Part shown: piece after piece, positions 36,807 to 45,071 of the stretch
Layout: each line of letters opens with the position of its first letter
Position numbering within the stretch: position 1 is the stretch's first letter
Origin: Thiobacillus sp.
Lineage (GTDB): Bacteria; Pseudomonadota; Gammaproteobacteria; Burkholderiales; Thiobacillaceae
Direction: 5' to 3'
Length of the DNA: 64,000 bases
Assembly (NCBI RefSeq): GCF_030696885.1
Contig: NZ_JAUYRI010000017.1
Span: 374,867 to 438,866, forward strand
Notes under the pieces: model-generated
What the model was told of the DNA's origin: nothing
Database searches by the model: none
The model's input: only the letters and a program-made list of their open reading frames with translations
Made by a program: the position numbers and the translations under genes

Positions 36807-37723
36807 GCGAGCAAAAACTACAATCTCAAACGGTTCAAACCACCGGCCACGCGTGGGACGGCGACCTGCAGGAATACAACAACCCGTTGCCGGTGTGGTG
36901 GGTATACACCTTCTATGCCACGGTGGTGTTCGCGCTGGTGTACTGGACCATCTACCCGTCCTGGCCGCTGGGCAAGGGCTGGATCGGCGGCGTGTCGGAA
37001 ATCACCTATGTCAACAGCGAAGGCGAAACAAAGACGCACAGCTGGAATACCCGTGCGTTGCTGATGGCCGACATGAACAAGGCTGCGCTCGCGCAAAAGC
37101 CCTACTTCGACAAGATCGAGGCCATGTCGTACGAGCAGATCGCTCGTGATCCCGAGATGAACGGCTTCATCCTGTCTGCAGGCAAGGTGCTGTTCGCCGA
37201 CAACTGCGCCGCCTGCCACCAGGCCGGTGGACAGGGCGTGATCGGCTTCTTTCCCAACCTGACCGACGACGACTGGCTGTATGGCGGTTCGTTCGAGAAA
37301 GTCCATGAAACCCTGATGGACGGACGACGCGGCTACATGCCGGCCTTCAACGAAGTGCTCAACGGCCAGCAGATCGACCAGCTCGCCCATTACGTCGCCA
37401 GCCGCGCCGGCATCGGACACGATGCGGGCAAGGCTGCCGCGGGCGACGTGCTGTTCCGCAGCGAAACCGCCGCCTGTTTTTACTGCCATACCAGCGAAGC
37501 CACCGGGCGCCAGGACATGGGCGCGCCCAACCTCACCGACAACGTCTGGCTGTGGGCCGACGTGCCGGGCGCGGAAACGGGCGAGGGCAAGGTTGCGGCG
37601 ATCCGCAGCGTCATCGCCGGCGGCCTCAACAAGGGCGTGATGCCGGCGTGGGCAGGCCGCTTGACGCCAGAACAAATCAAGGTGTTGACAGTCTACGTAC
37701 ATGAACTGGGCGGTGGGCAGTAA
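36803..37723 (+). CDS. ccoP: cbb3-type cytochrome c oxidase subunit III (diheme)
   Basis: CcoP is the diheme cytochrome c subunit that takes electrons from soluble donors. The 306-residue protein has an N-terminal segment (YNNPLPVWWVYTFYATVVFALVYWTIYPSW, about 25-54) with one helix, then two cytochrome c domains with CAACHQ at 135-140 and CFYCHT at 225-230. Its stop is followed by a terminator-like hairpin before ccoG, so ccoG may be expressed separately or by read-through. Confidence 0.96.
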   Translation: MSEQKLQSQTVQTTGHAWDGDLQEYNNPLPVWWVYTFYATVVFALVYWTIYPSWPLGKGWIGGVSEITYVNSEGETKTHSWNTRALLMADMNKAALAQKPYFDKIEAMSYEQIARDPEMNGFILSAGKVLFADNCAACHQAGGQGVIGFFPNLTDDDWLYGGSFEKVHETLMDGRRGYMPAFNEVLNGQQIDQLAHYVASRAGIGHDAGKAAAGDVLFRSETAACFYCHTSEATGRQDMGAPNLTDNVWLWADVPGAETGEGKVAAIRSVIAGGLNKGVMPAWAGRLTPEQIKVLTVYVHELGGGQ

Positions 37724-37742
37724 GGCCGCCGGTGACGCGATG

Positions 37743-37775
37743 AGCAAAGCCCCCGTTTTCGGGGGCTTTTGCTTC
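37743..37775 (+). terminator. Intrinsic terminator after ccoP
   Basis: AGCAAAGCCCCCG and CGGGGGCTTTTGCT pair around a TTTT loop, and the stem is followed by T-rich sequence. It lies 20 bases after the ccoP stop and about 24 bases before the ccoG start, so it would separate ccoNOQP from ccoGHS. Confidence 0.8.
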
Positions 37776-37798
37776 ACATCCATCCAACCGGTTGCGTC

Positions 37799-39235
37799 AT
37801 GCAGACAGGCTTAGAAGACCAGCTCGGTCTTTATCAGAAACGCATTCCCATCGTCACCCGCTCGGTGACGGGACGCTTTCGCCGTTTCAAAACCACGGTG
37901 CTGGCGCTGGCCTATGCGATCTATTTCCTGCTGCCCTGGCTGCCCTGGTCGCGTCTGGATGCGCCGGCACAGGCGGTGCTGTTCGATTTGCCGGGACGCC
38001 GGTTCCTGATTTTCGGCCTGACGGTCTATCCGCAGGACGTCATCTGGCTGGCGCTGCTCCTGTTCATCGCCGCTATCCTGCTGTTTTTCGTGACAGGTCT
38101 GGTCGGCCGCGCATTCTGCGGCTACTTCTGCTTCCAGACGCTATGGACCGACTTCTTCATCTGGATCGAGCACAAGATCCAGGGCGAGCGGCCGGCCCGG
38201 GTCCGCCTCTATCGCCAGCCTTGGGACCGCGAGAAAATCTTCAAGATCGGCGGCACCCACGCGCTGTGGGGGGTGGTGTCGTTCTGGACCGGGCTCACCT
38301 TCGTCGCCTATTTCACCTATGCGCCACAACTGGTGGTGGACTTTTTCACCGGCCAGGCCGCTTCAGCCGCCTACATCACGACCAGTATCCTGACGCTGTC
38401 GACCTATGCCGCGGCCGGCCTGATGCGCGAGCAGATCTGCACCTACGTCTGTCCTTACGGCCGTTTCCAGAGCGTGATGTACGAACCGGAAACGCTGGCC
38501 GTCCACTATGATGACCGCCGTGGCGAAGCGGCGCACGGTCGCGCCGCCGCGCGCGCCGGCCAGCGCACGCTGTCCGAGCGTCACGAAAAAGGCCTCGGCG
38601 ACTGCGTCGACTGCGGCCTGTGCGTGCAGGTCTGTCCCGCCGGCATCGATATCCGCGATGGCCTGCAGTACAAGTGCATTTCCTGCGGCCTGTGCATCGA
38701 CGCCTGCAACACCATCATGGATTCGTTCAATTTTCCGCGCGGCCTGATCCGCTACGATTCGGAACAGAACCTGGCGTCCCCCGCGCCCGCTCCCCCTAAA
38801 CTGCACTGGAAGCGGCTGAAAATCATCGGCTACGGCGTGGCGCTGGTGCTGATGAGTGCCTATCTGGTCTACAGTATCGCCAGCCGTGGCAGCTTCGACC
38901 GTGCGATTACCCAGATCCGCCAGCCGCTGTATGTGGTGCTGTCCAACGGCGATATCCGCAACCGTTACCAGATCCGCATCACCAACAAGGCGGCGCAGGC
39001 GCAGACCTACGTCATCTCTGCTCAGGGCATCCCGGCGGATGCGCTCGATGTCGGCCACTTCCGCGAAATCACCATCAAGTCGGGCCACAGCGGGCTGGTG
39101 CAGGCCAGCGTCAGGCTGCCGCCCACAGTGGCGGCCAGAACGCCGGGCTTCGACTTGGTCCTGACGCCTAAGGGCAAGCCCGAGGACGCGCGCAAGGAGC
39201 GCGTCCGCTTCGACCACCCGGGGAAACGACCATGA
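37799..39235 (+). CDS. ccoG: Cytochrome c oxidase accessory protein CcoG/FixG (ferredoxin-like)
   Basis: CcoG is a membrane cupric reductase that supports cbb3 maturation. The 478-residue protein has about five helices. FCGYFCFQTLWTDFFIWIEHKIQG lies near 107-130, and two [4Fe-4S] motifs follow: C269-x2-C272-x2-C275-x3-C279 and C293-x2-C296-x2-C299-x3-C303. A C-terminal IG-like domain ends the protein. The ATG at 37799 is preferred to a TTG at 37769, which overlaps the terminator. It overlaps ccoH by 4 bases. Confidence 0.93.
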   Translation: MQTGLEDQLGLYQKRIPIVTRSVTGRFRRFKTTVLALAYAIYFLLPWLPWSRLDAPAQAVLFDLPGRRFLIFGLTVYPQDVIWLALLLFIAAILLFFVTGLVGRAFCGYFCFQTLWTDFFIWIEHKIQGERPARVRLYRQPWDREKIFKIGGTHALWGVVSFWTGLTFVAYFTYAPQLVVDFFTGQAASAAYITTSILTLSTYAAAGLMREQICTYVCPYGRFQSVMYEPETLAVHYDDRRGEAAHGRAAARAGQRTLSERHEKGLGDCVDCGLCVQVCPAGIDIRDGLQYKCISCGLCIDACNTIMDSFNFPRGLIRYDSEQNLASPAPAPPKLHWKRLKIIGYGVALVLMSAYLVYSIASRGSFDRAITQIRQPLYVVLSNGDIRNRYQIRITNKAAQAQTYVISAQGIPADALDVGHFREITIKSGHSGLVQASVRLPPTVAARTPGFDLVLTPKGKPEDARKERVRFDHPGKRP

Positions 39236-40008
39236 ACACGATGACCACGCTATCCGGCGGCCTGCTGGCTGTCCTTGTCCTCTACCAGATCGGCGGACGC
39301 TTCCCGACGCTGCCGCCCATTCTGCGCGCGCTGCTGGCCGGACTGTTGCCGCTGCTCGCGTATTTCCTGCTGATCGTCGGGCGCTGGCCGGGGCTCGATG
39401 TGGTGGCCATGCATATTTCGGTCTTTCTCGCCGCGGGCCTGGTGCTGTTTGCGGTGACCCAGTTCCGGCGCCGCAGCGCAGGGCGCATGCACTGGGCGCC
39501 CAAGCTGCTGATTGCTTTTTTCATGGGGCTGGTCGTGATCAACGGCAGCCTGTTGTATATCGCCAGCAACGGCCTGCCCGGGGAACTGGGGCGCTGGTGG
39601 CTGGGCAGCGACGGCGGCGCGGTCCACAGCGGATTTTCCGGCGTGGTCGAACATGGCCAGAGCGCGGCCAAGGCGGTGTCGTCCGAACTCAGCCAGACCC
39701 ATCGCGAGTCCGAACTCGGCTGGCAGGTCGAGGTCGGCGGCTTGCACGGCAGCGACAGCTCGCGCGCAATCGAGGTGCGCGTGCGCGACCGCACCGGCCT
39801 GCCGGTCGAGCGCCTCGATGCCGAAGTGCGCCTGCTGCGCCCAGGTGCTACGCAAGCCTCACACACCGTCGCCCTCGATACGCTGGGCGCCGGCGTCTAC
39901 GGCGGCATGCTGGCATTGCCGGCCGGCGGCCGCTGGCTGGTCGAGGTGCGCCTGCTGCGCGACCGCGCGCTGCAGTACCAGCAGACGCAGGAGCTGGCTG
40001 CGCCATGA
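39232..40008 (+). CDS. ccoH: CcoH/FixH family protein with extended N-terminal membrane part
   Basis: CcoH/FixH is needed for cbb3 oxidase assembly. The C-terminal two thirds of this 258-residue protein match it: WAPKLLIAFFMGLVVINGSLLYIASNGLPG (88-117), then a periplasmic domain with IEVRVRDRTGLPVERLDAEVRLLRP. Before it lie about 80 extra residues with three more membrane segments (about 8-20, 32-51, 57-77). Usual FixH is near 160 residues with one helix. It overlaps ccoG and ccoS by 4 bases each. The CcoI copper ATPase gene that normally follows ccoH is absent. Confidence 0.8.
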   Translation: MNTMTTLSGGLLAVLVLYQIGGRFPTLPPILRALLAGLLPLLAYFLLIVGRWPGLDVVAMHISVFLAAGLVLFAVTQFRRRSAGRMHWAPKLLIAFFMGLVVINGSLLYIASNGLPGELGRWWLGSDGGAVHSGFSGVVEHGQSAAKAVSSELSQTHRESELGWQVEVGGLHGSDSSRAIEVRVRDRTGLPVERLDAEVRLLRPGATQASHTVALDTLGAGVYGGMLALPAGGRWLVEVRLLRDRALQYQQTQELAAP

Positions 40009-40190
40009 GCGGCATCATGGGTTTCCTCTTCCTGTTGTCCGGCATTTTCGTGTTGCTGATCATCGCCGGGGTGTTCTGGTCGATCAAGAGCGGCCAGTTC
40101 GACGACCTGGAAGGGCCGGCCGAGCGCATCCTGATGGACGACGACGACCCCCTGCTGCCGAATCGCCGCTTGAGCGACAAGGATGAATAA
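40005..40190 (+). CDS. ccoS: cbb3 oxidase maturation protein CcoS/FixS
   Basis: CcoS helps insert heme b and copper into CcoN. The 61-residue protein has one N-terminal helix (FLFLLSGIFVLLIIAGVFW) and the conserved tail SIKSGQFDDLEGPAERILMDDDD, a clear family signature. The ATG at 40005 overlaps the ccoH stop (ATGA). It directly follows ccoH, with no ccoI between. Confidence 0.93.
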   Translation: MSGIMGFLFLLSGIFVLLIIAGVFWSIKSGQFDDLEGPAERILMDDDDPLLPNRRLSDKDE

Positions 40191-40226
40191 ATTAGAATTC
40201 GTTTATATCTGAATGGAGCCTGTACG

Positions 40227-40334
40227 ATGAAACAGCTTTTGACTTTCCAAAGTTTCCCCATGGTGGTGGTGGTCGGCATGATCATCTGGGCCTGGATCAG
40301 CGTTCTGTCGGTCCTGGTCGCCTCGTTCTTCTGA
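40227..40334 (+). CDS. 35-residue membrane microprotein at end of cco cluster
   Basis: An ATG at 40227 with GGAG 9 bases upstream opens a 35-codon frame ending at a TGA 8 bases before a strong terminator. The peptide starts MKQLLTFQSFPM and then forms one hydrophobic helix (VVVVGMIIWAWISVLSVLVASFF). Its size and topology recall CcoM, a small cbb3 subunit of about 36 residues known in Pseudomonas, although the sequence need not be homologous. Placement as the last gene of the cluster supports a cbb3-linked role. Confidence 0.6.
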   Translation: MKQLLTFQSFPMVVVVGMIIWAWISVLSVLVASFF

Positions 40335-40342
40335 GCGCGCTG

Positions 40343-40391
40343 CACCCCAAACAATTCAGCCCCGCAATGCGGGGCTGAATTGTTTGGGGTG
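40343..40391. terminator. Strong intrinsic terminator, 23-bp perfect stem
   Basis: CACCCCAAACAATTCAGCCCCGC pairs without mismatch with its complement around an AAT loop (49 bases). It sits 8 bases after the microprotein stop and ends the cco cluster. The symmetric A+T flanks let it also stop the minus-strand DUF3943 gene. Confidence 0.88.
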
Positions 40392-40433
40392 TCGTTTGTT
40401 GACGGAAGAACGCCCGGCTTGGACGCCGCCGCA

Positions 40434-41312
40434 TTACCAGTCTGCGCGAAACTGCAGTCCCCAGACTGGCGCAAGCGTGCGCCCATGCGTCATCGCGCCG
40501 GCCAGGCCGTCCCTGCCGCTTGTGTGCAGGCCAACCGGTTGCCACTGCAGCGACGTCTTGACCCCCAGCAAACGGTCGGTTTCCGCGCTCATCACGCCCA
40601 GCGGGTCGGTGATGAACAGCAGGGTCTTGTCTGACCAGTCGAAGGGGCCGGGTTTGGCGCGGATGCGTTTCCGTAATGGCGCGAACAGGTATTCTCCGAC
40701 CAGCGCGCCCACCACGGGCGTGATCACCAGATCCTGCGCGGAGACGGGCTCCGCCAGCGCTTCCGCGCCATATTCGAAGAGCGTGGACAACAGGGCCGAA
40801 TACCAGAAAGCCTGCATCCGGTCGAGGCCGCGTTCCCGTGCCTGAATGTAATATGCTGCGCCCCAGTAGGGATGCAGGACGTAGTTGATCCACCAGCGGT
40901 CTTCGTCCCACACCGGCTTGCTCACATTGTTGCGCCACTTGTCGAAGCTGTAGTTCCGCTTCTGCTCGCGGTCCCATCCGGAGATGCTCTCGGGTGCAAC
41001 ATACAGCACGGCGATGGCCGCAAACTGGTAGCCGAGGAAATAGCCGACATCGCGGCCAACACCCTGCCAATCCGGCGTTTCGGTCGATGTCCCCCGCCAG
41101 GAATATCCATTCGATTTCCCGCCAGGCTCGTCGCGCTGCGCGATACTGGGGTCAGGGCTGTGGCTGAATGACGCTGCTAGAGGTGTGGGCATGTGCCCGG
41201 CCATGCCGGACCATTCGGCGGGCGTGTCAGCTGCGGGAATGTCGGCAATCGCCAGCGCGACGCAGAACATGCTGCAGGCAAAACCGAGGAGGATGCGGTG
41301 AGGCGTGCGCAT
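40434..41312 (-). CDS. DUF3943 family exported protein
   Basis: The 292-residue product has a signal-like N-terminus (MRTPHRILLGFACSMFCVALAIADIPA) and a hydrophobic, Trp/Tyr-rich domain. Blocks NYVLHPYWGAAYYIQARERGLDRMQAFWYSALLSTLFEYGAEALAEPVSAQDLVITPVVGALVGEYL (quoted only as landmarks: HPYWGAAYYI, FEYGAEA, DLVITPVVG) match DUF3943. The family is thought to be envelope-associated but has no known function. Start chosen at the ATG at 41312 so that the signal peptide is at the N-terminus. It shares the terminator at 40343 with the cco cluster. Confidence 0.72.
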   Translation of the reverse strand: MRTPHRILLGFACSMFCVALAIADIPAADTPAEWSGMAGHMPTPLAASFSHSPDPSIAQRDEPGGKSNGYSWRGTSTETPDWQGVGRDVGYFLGYQFAAIAVLYVAPESISGWDREQKRNYSFDKWRNNVSKPVWDEDRWWINYVLHPYWGAAYYIQARERGLDRMQAFWYSALLSTLFEYGAEALAEPVSAQDLVITPVVGALVGEYLFAPLRKRIRAKPGPFDWSDKTLLFITDPLGVMSAETDRLLGVKTSLQWQPVGLHTSGRDGLAGAMTHGRTLAPVWGLQFRADW

Positions 41313-41387
41313 GTCGAACCTGTCATCACGGAATCTGAATGCTAGCAAATCTGCGCAGTCACGCAGCTGCGCGGGCTTGCTGCGAAT

Positions 41388-41419
41388 AAAAAAGCAGCCC
41401 CGCATGGGGGCTGCTTTTA
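41388..41419 (-). terminator. Intrinsic terminator of rpoH
   Basis: On the minus strand TAAAAGCAGCCCC pairs with GGGGCTGCTTTT around a short CATG-type loop, followed by a T run. It lies 18 bases after the rpoH stop. Confidence 0.85.
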
Positions 41420-41436
41420 GGGGTCAGGGCTGACCG

Positions 41437-42282
<846 letters not shown>

Positions 42283-42306
42283 GCGGATATACCCCCTTCA
42301 AATTTC

Positions 42307-42336
42307 ATTTTAGCACTCGGATATTAAGAGTGCCAA
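42307..42336 (-). promoter_or_regulatory. rpoH promoter overlapped by a CIRCE operator
   Basis: On the plus strand TTAGCACTC (42310-42318), a 9-base spacer and GAGTGCCAA (42328-42336) match the CIRCE consensus TTAGCACTC-N9-GAGTGCTAA with one mismatch. On the minus strand TTGGCA (-35, 42331-42336) and TAAAAT (-10, 42307-42312) lie 18 bases apart, so the operator covers the promoter spacer. HrcA, the CIRCE repressor, would block rpoH transcription directly. hrcA itself is not in the window. Confidence 0.8.
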
Positions 42337-42362
42337 AATCGGCCCGGGTTCCCCGGCCAGTA

Positions 42363-43271
42363 TCAGGGCGCGGCTTCGACCTGGCGCAGCGACCGAGTGA
42401 CCGAGAGCCAGGCGCCGAGCCAGCCGAACAGCGTGGTGAGTCCGAGCACGACGGCGATTTCGGTCGCAGAGGGGGGCAGCAGGTGGAAGCTCGAGCCGTA
42501 CAGGCCGGACAGGTGTTCGACCGGCGTGCGCAGCCAGAGGCCGGCGCCGGCCAGTACGGTGCCGGCCGCGAGCCCGCCGAGCAGGCCCTGCAGCGCGCCC
42601 AGATAGAGGAAAGGGCGCCGGATGTAGCGGTCGGTGGCGCCGATCAGCCGGCTGACCTGGATTTCGTCGCGCCGGGCCAGCACCAACGCGCGGATGGCAT
42701 TGCCTGAAATGGCGACCAGCGCAATCGCGAACAGGGCCGCCAGCAGCGCGACGCCGGCGCGGCCGAGCGCAAGCGCCGCCTGCAGGCGGTCGGCCCACTG
42801 GCTGTCGAGGTGGGTTTCCGCCACCCCGGGCAAGGCGCTCAGTTCGGTGGCAATCCGCATCATGGCCTCACGCGTGGTGTCGCGCGGGCGCACCACCCAG
42901 GCGTCGGGCAGGGGATTGCTGGCCAGGCCGGTAGTGACGTCGCCGAGGTCCTGCGCCGCGATCAGATCGGACAGCGCCTCGTCGCGCGACACGAAGCGGG
43001 CCGCGGCGATGTCGGGCTGCTTGAGCCGGGTGGCGATAGCAGATTGCTGGGCCGCCGCGACGCGGGCGTCGAGAAACACGCTGATTTCCGGCTGCGCCGG
43101 CAGGTCGCCCGCCAGCCGGCTGAGGTTGACCAGACCGAGATAAAGGCCGCTCGGCAGGCTGATCGCCACCCCCATCGCCAGCGCGGTGAGCAGCGTGGTG
43201 ACCGGCTGCGCGCGCAGGCGCCGCAGCGCCGAGCCGAGCGCGTGCTTCTGGTGGCGCAGCCAGCCTACCAT
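42363..43271 (-). CDS. ftsX: Cell division ABC permease FtsX
   Basis: FtsX pairs with FtsE and activates septal peptidoglycan hydrolases through periplasmic partners. The 302-residue protein has four membrane helices: one after the N-terminus (VTTLLTALAMGVAISLPSGLYLGL), then three C-terminal ones (VALLAALFAIALVAISGNAI, LYLGALQGLLGGLAAGTVLAG, AVVLGLTTLFGWLGAWL). A periplasmic domain lies between (EISVFLDARVA, VSRDEALSDL). It overlaps ftsE by 7 bases. Confidence 0.94.
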   Translation of the reverse strand: MVGWLRHQKHALGSALRRLRAQPVTTLLTALAMGVAISLPSGLYLGLVNLSRLAGDLPAQPEISVFLDARVAAAQQSAIATRLKQPDIAAARFVSRDEALSDLIAAQDLGDVTTGLASNPLPDAWVVRPRDTTREAMMRIATELSALPGVAETHLDSQWADRLQAALALGRAGVALLAALFAIALVAISGNAIRALVLARRDEIQVSRLIGATDRYIRRPFLYLGALQGLLGGLAAGTVLAGAGLWLRTPVEHLSGLYGSSFHLLPPSATEIAVVLGLTTLFGWLGAWLSVTRSLRQVEAAP

Positions 43272-43930
43272 GACGTCGTCTCCGCCACCCGGCCGTGATC
43301 GAGCCTGAGCATGCGACCGCCCAGCGCGGTGATGGCGCGGTCGTCGTGGGTGGCAATCAGCAGTGTAGTGCCGACTTGATGAAAGTCGCGGAACATCGAC
43401 ATGATGTCGGCGGCATAGCCGGCGTCGAGGTTGCCGGTGGGCTCATCGGCCAGCAGCAGTGCGGGGCGGCCGACCAGCGCGCGGGCGATGCACAGGCGCT
43501 GCTGCTCGCCGCCCGACAGGCTGACCGGGTTGGCTTTTTCGCGCGCGAGCAGGCCGACCTTGTCGATGACCGCGCGGGCGCGCTTCAGCGCCTCGCGCCG
43601 CTCGAGTCCGGCGATGTCGAGCGGCAGCAGCACGTTCTCGATCACGTTGCGGTCGAACAGGAGCTTGTGGTCCTGGAACACCAGGCCGATGTTGCGGCGC
43701 AGGTAGGGAATGGCACGGCGCGGCAGACGTCCGACGTTCTGGCCGCTGACCGACACCACCCCGCTGGTCGGCCGTTCGATCGCGGCGATGAGCTTCAGCA
43801 GCGTGCTTTTGCCGGCGCCGGAATGCCCGGTCAGGAACACCAGTTCGCCTTGTTCGACGGTGAAGTTGACGCCCGACAGTGCCTCATGCCCGCCGGGGTA
43901 GCGCTTGGTGACCTGACTGAAATTGATCAT
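43265..43930 (-). CDS. ftsE: Cell division ATP-binding protein FtsE
   Basis: FtsE is the ATPase of the FtsEX complex. The 221-residue protein has Walker A GHSGAGKST at about 35-43, the Q-loop FQDHKLLFDRNVIENVLLP, the signature LSGGEQQRLCIARAL, Walker B LLLADEPTGNLD and the H-loop ATHD. MINFSQVTKRYPGG is the standard N-terminus, so the ATG at 43930 was chosen over an upstream in-frame extension. It lies 13 bases after ftsY. Confidence 0.96.
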   Translation of the reverse strand: MINFSQVTKRYPGGHEALSGVNFTVEQGELVFLTGHSGAGKSTLLKLIAAIERPTSGVVSVSGQNVGRLPRRAIPYLRRNIGLVFQDHKLLFDRNVIENVLLPLDIAGLERREALKRARAVIDKVGLLAREKANPVSLSGGEQQRLCIARALVGRPALLLADEPTGNLDAGYAADIMSMFRDFHQVGTTLLIATHDDRAITALGGRMLRLDHGRVAETTSW

Positions 43931-43943
43931 GCCGTGCGCCGCT

Positions 43944-44948
43944 TCATAGAGTGAAAATTGCCTCGACGAATTCGCGTGCAACGAAAGGCCGCAGGTCGTC
44001 GACGGTTTCGCCCACGCCGATGTAGCGCACCGGGATCGGTCTCGCTTTCGCGATGGCCGCGATCGCGCCGCCCTTGGCGGTGCCGTCGAGCTTGGTCAGC
44101 ACCAGGCCGGTCACGCCGAGCGCGTCGTCGAAGGCCTTGACCTGGGTGACCGCGTTCTGCCCGGTGTTGGCGTCGAGCACCAGCAGCACTTCGTGCGGGG
44201 CGCCGAGCGCGGCCTTTTCGATCACCCGCTTGACCTTCTTGATCTCTTCCATCAAATGCAGCTGGGTCGGCAGGCGACCGGCGGTGTCGGCCAGCACCAC
44301 ATCAATCTTGCGCGCCTGCGCGGCCTGAATGGCGTCGAAGATCACCGCGGCGGAATCGCCTTTTTCCTGGCTCACCACGGTGACATTGTTGCGCTCGCCC
44401 CAGACCTGCAGTTGCTCGCGCGCCGCGGCACGGAAGGTGTCACCCGCCGCCAGCAGCACCGACAGCCCCTGCGCCTGGTACAGCTTGGCAAGCTTGCCGA
44501 TGGTGGTGGTTTTGCCGGCGCCGTTGACACCGGCCAGCATCAGGATGAAGGGCTTGTGCGTGGTGACGTCGAGCGGCGCCTGCAGCGGTGTCAGCAAGTC
44601 GACCAGCGCGTCTTTCAGCGCGGCCTGCAGGTCGGACGCTTCGGTGAGGTTTTCGCGCCGCACTTTTTTCTGCAGCGTGTCGAGCAGCGTCTGGGTGGCG
44701 TCGACGCCGATGTCGGCGGTGATGAGGATGGTTTCCAGTTCCTCGAACAGCGCGGCGTCGATCTTGCGTCCGACGCCAAACAGGCCGGACAGCTGGCCGC
44801 CCAGACGGTCGCGGGTCTTGGCGAGGCCGGCTTTCAGCCGCTGCGCCCACCCCGGGCGGGGCGCGGTCGATTCGACGGCAGGGACGTCGGCCGGCGCGTC
44901 GGCGGCGGGCGCGGGATCGGTGGGTTTGGGCTTGAAGAAACTAAACAC
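43944..44948 (-). CDS. ftsY: Signal recognition particle receptor FtsY
   Basis: FtsY is the SRP receptor GTPase at the inner membrane. The 334-residue protein has a short acidic/Pro/Ala-rich N-terminal part (residues about 8-33), an NG domain with G1 GVNGAGKTTTIGKLA, DTFRAAAREQL, VVLADTAGRLPTQLHLMEE and TKLDGTAKGGA. The N-terminal region is shorter than in E. coli. It is the first gene of ftsY-ftsE-ftsX on the minus strand, and is divergent from the M16 peptidase gene. Confidence 0.96.
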   Translation of the reverse strand: MFSFFKPKPTDPAPAADAPADVPAVESTAPRPGWAQRLKAGLAKTRDRLGGQLSGLFGVGRKIDAALFEELETILITADIGVDATQTLLDTLQKKVRRENLTEASDLQAALKDALVDLLTPLQAPLDVTTHKPFILMLAGVNGAGKTTTIGKLAKLYQAQGLSVLLAAGDTFRAAAREQLQVWGERNNVTVVSQEKGDSAAVIFDAIQAAQARKIDVVLADTAGRLPTQLHLMEEIKKVKRVIEKAALGAPHEVLLVLDANTGQNAVTQVKAFDDALGVTGLVLTKLDGTAKGGAIAAIAKARPIPVRYIGVGETVDDLRPFVAREFVEAIFTL

Positions 44949-45016
44949 GGAGGTGGGCGGTCAGCACAGCTGTTCGACGGACGCCCAATCTTATCATTCG
45001 GATGCGGCTTATCATT

Positions 45017-45058
45017 CAGGCTCAATCAATCAGGCTTAATCAATCAGGCTTAATCAAT
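45017..45058. repeat. Three tandem 14-base repeats before M16 gene
   Basis: Units at 45017-45030, 45031-45044 and 45045-45058 read CAGGCTCAATCAAT, CAGGCTTAATCAAT and CAGGCTTAATCAAT. A shorter direct repeat, CTTATCATTC, occurs just upstream at 44990-44999 and 45008-45017. The array ends 13 bases before the M16 ATG, so it lies in its leader and perhaps in its promoter. Confidence 0.75.
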
Positions 45059-45071
45059 CAGAGGGACGAAC

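Noticed and set aside
40343..40391. Possible transposon end or attachment site
   Set aside because: The perfect inverted repeat is placed right after a gene end and has the form of a bidirectional terminator; no transposase or target duplication is seen.
45017..45058. Possible CRISPR array
   Set aside because: Units are contiguous 14-mers with no spacers and no cas genes nearby.
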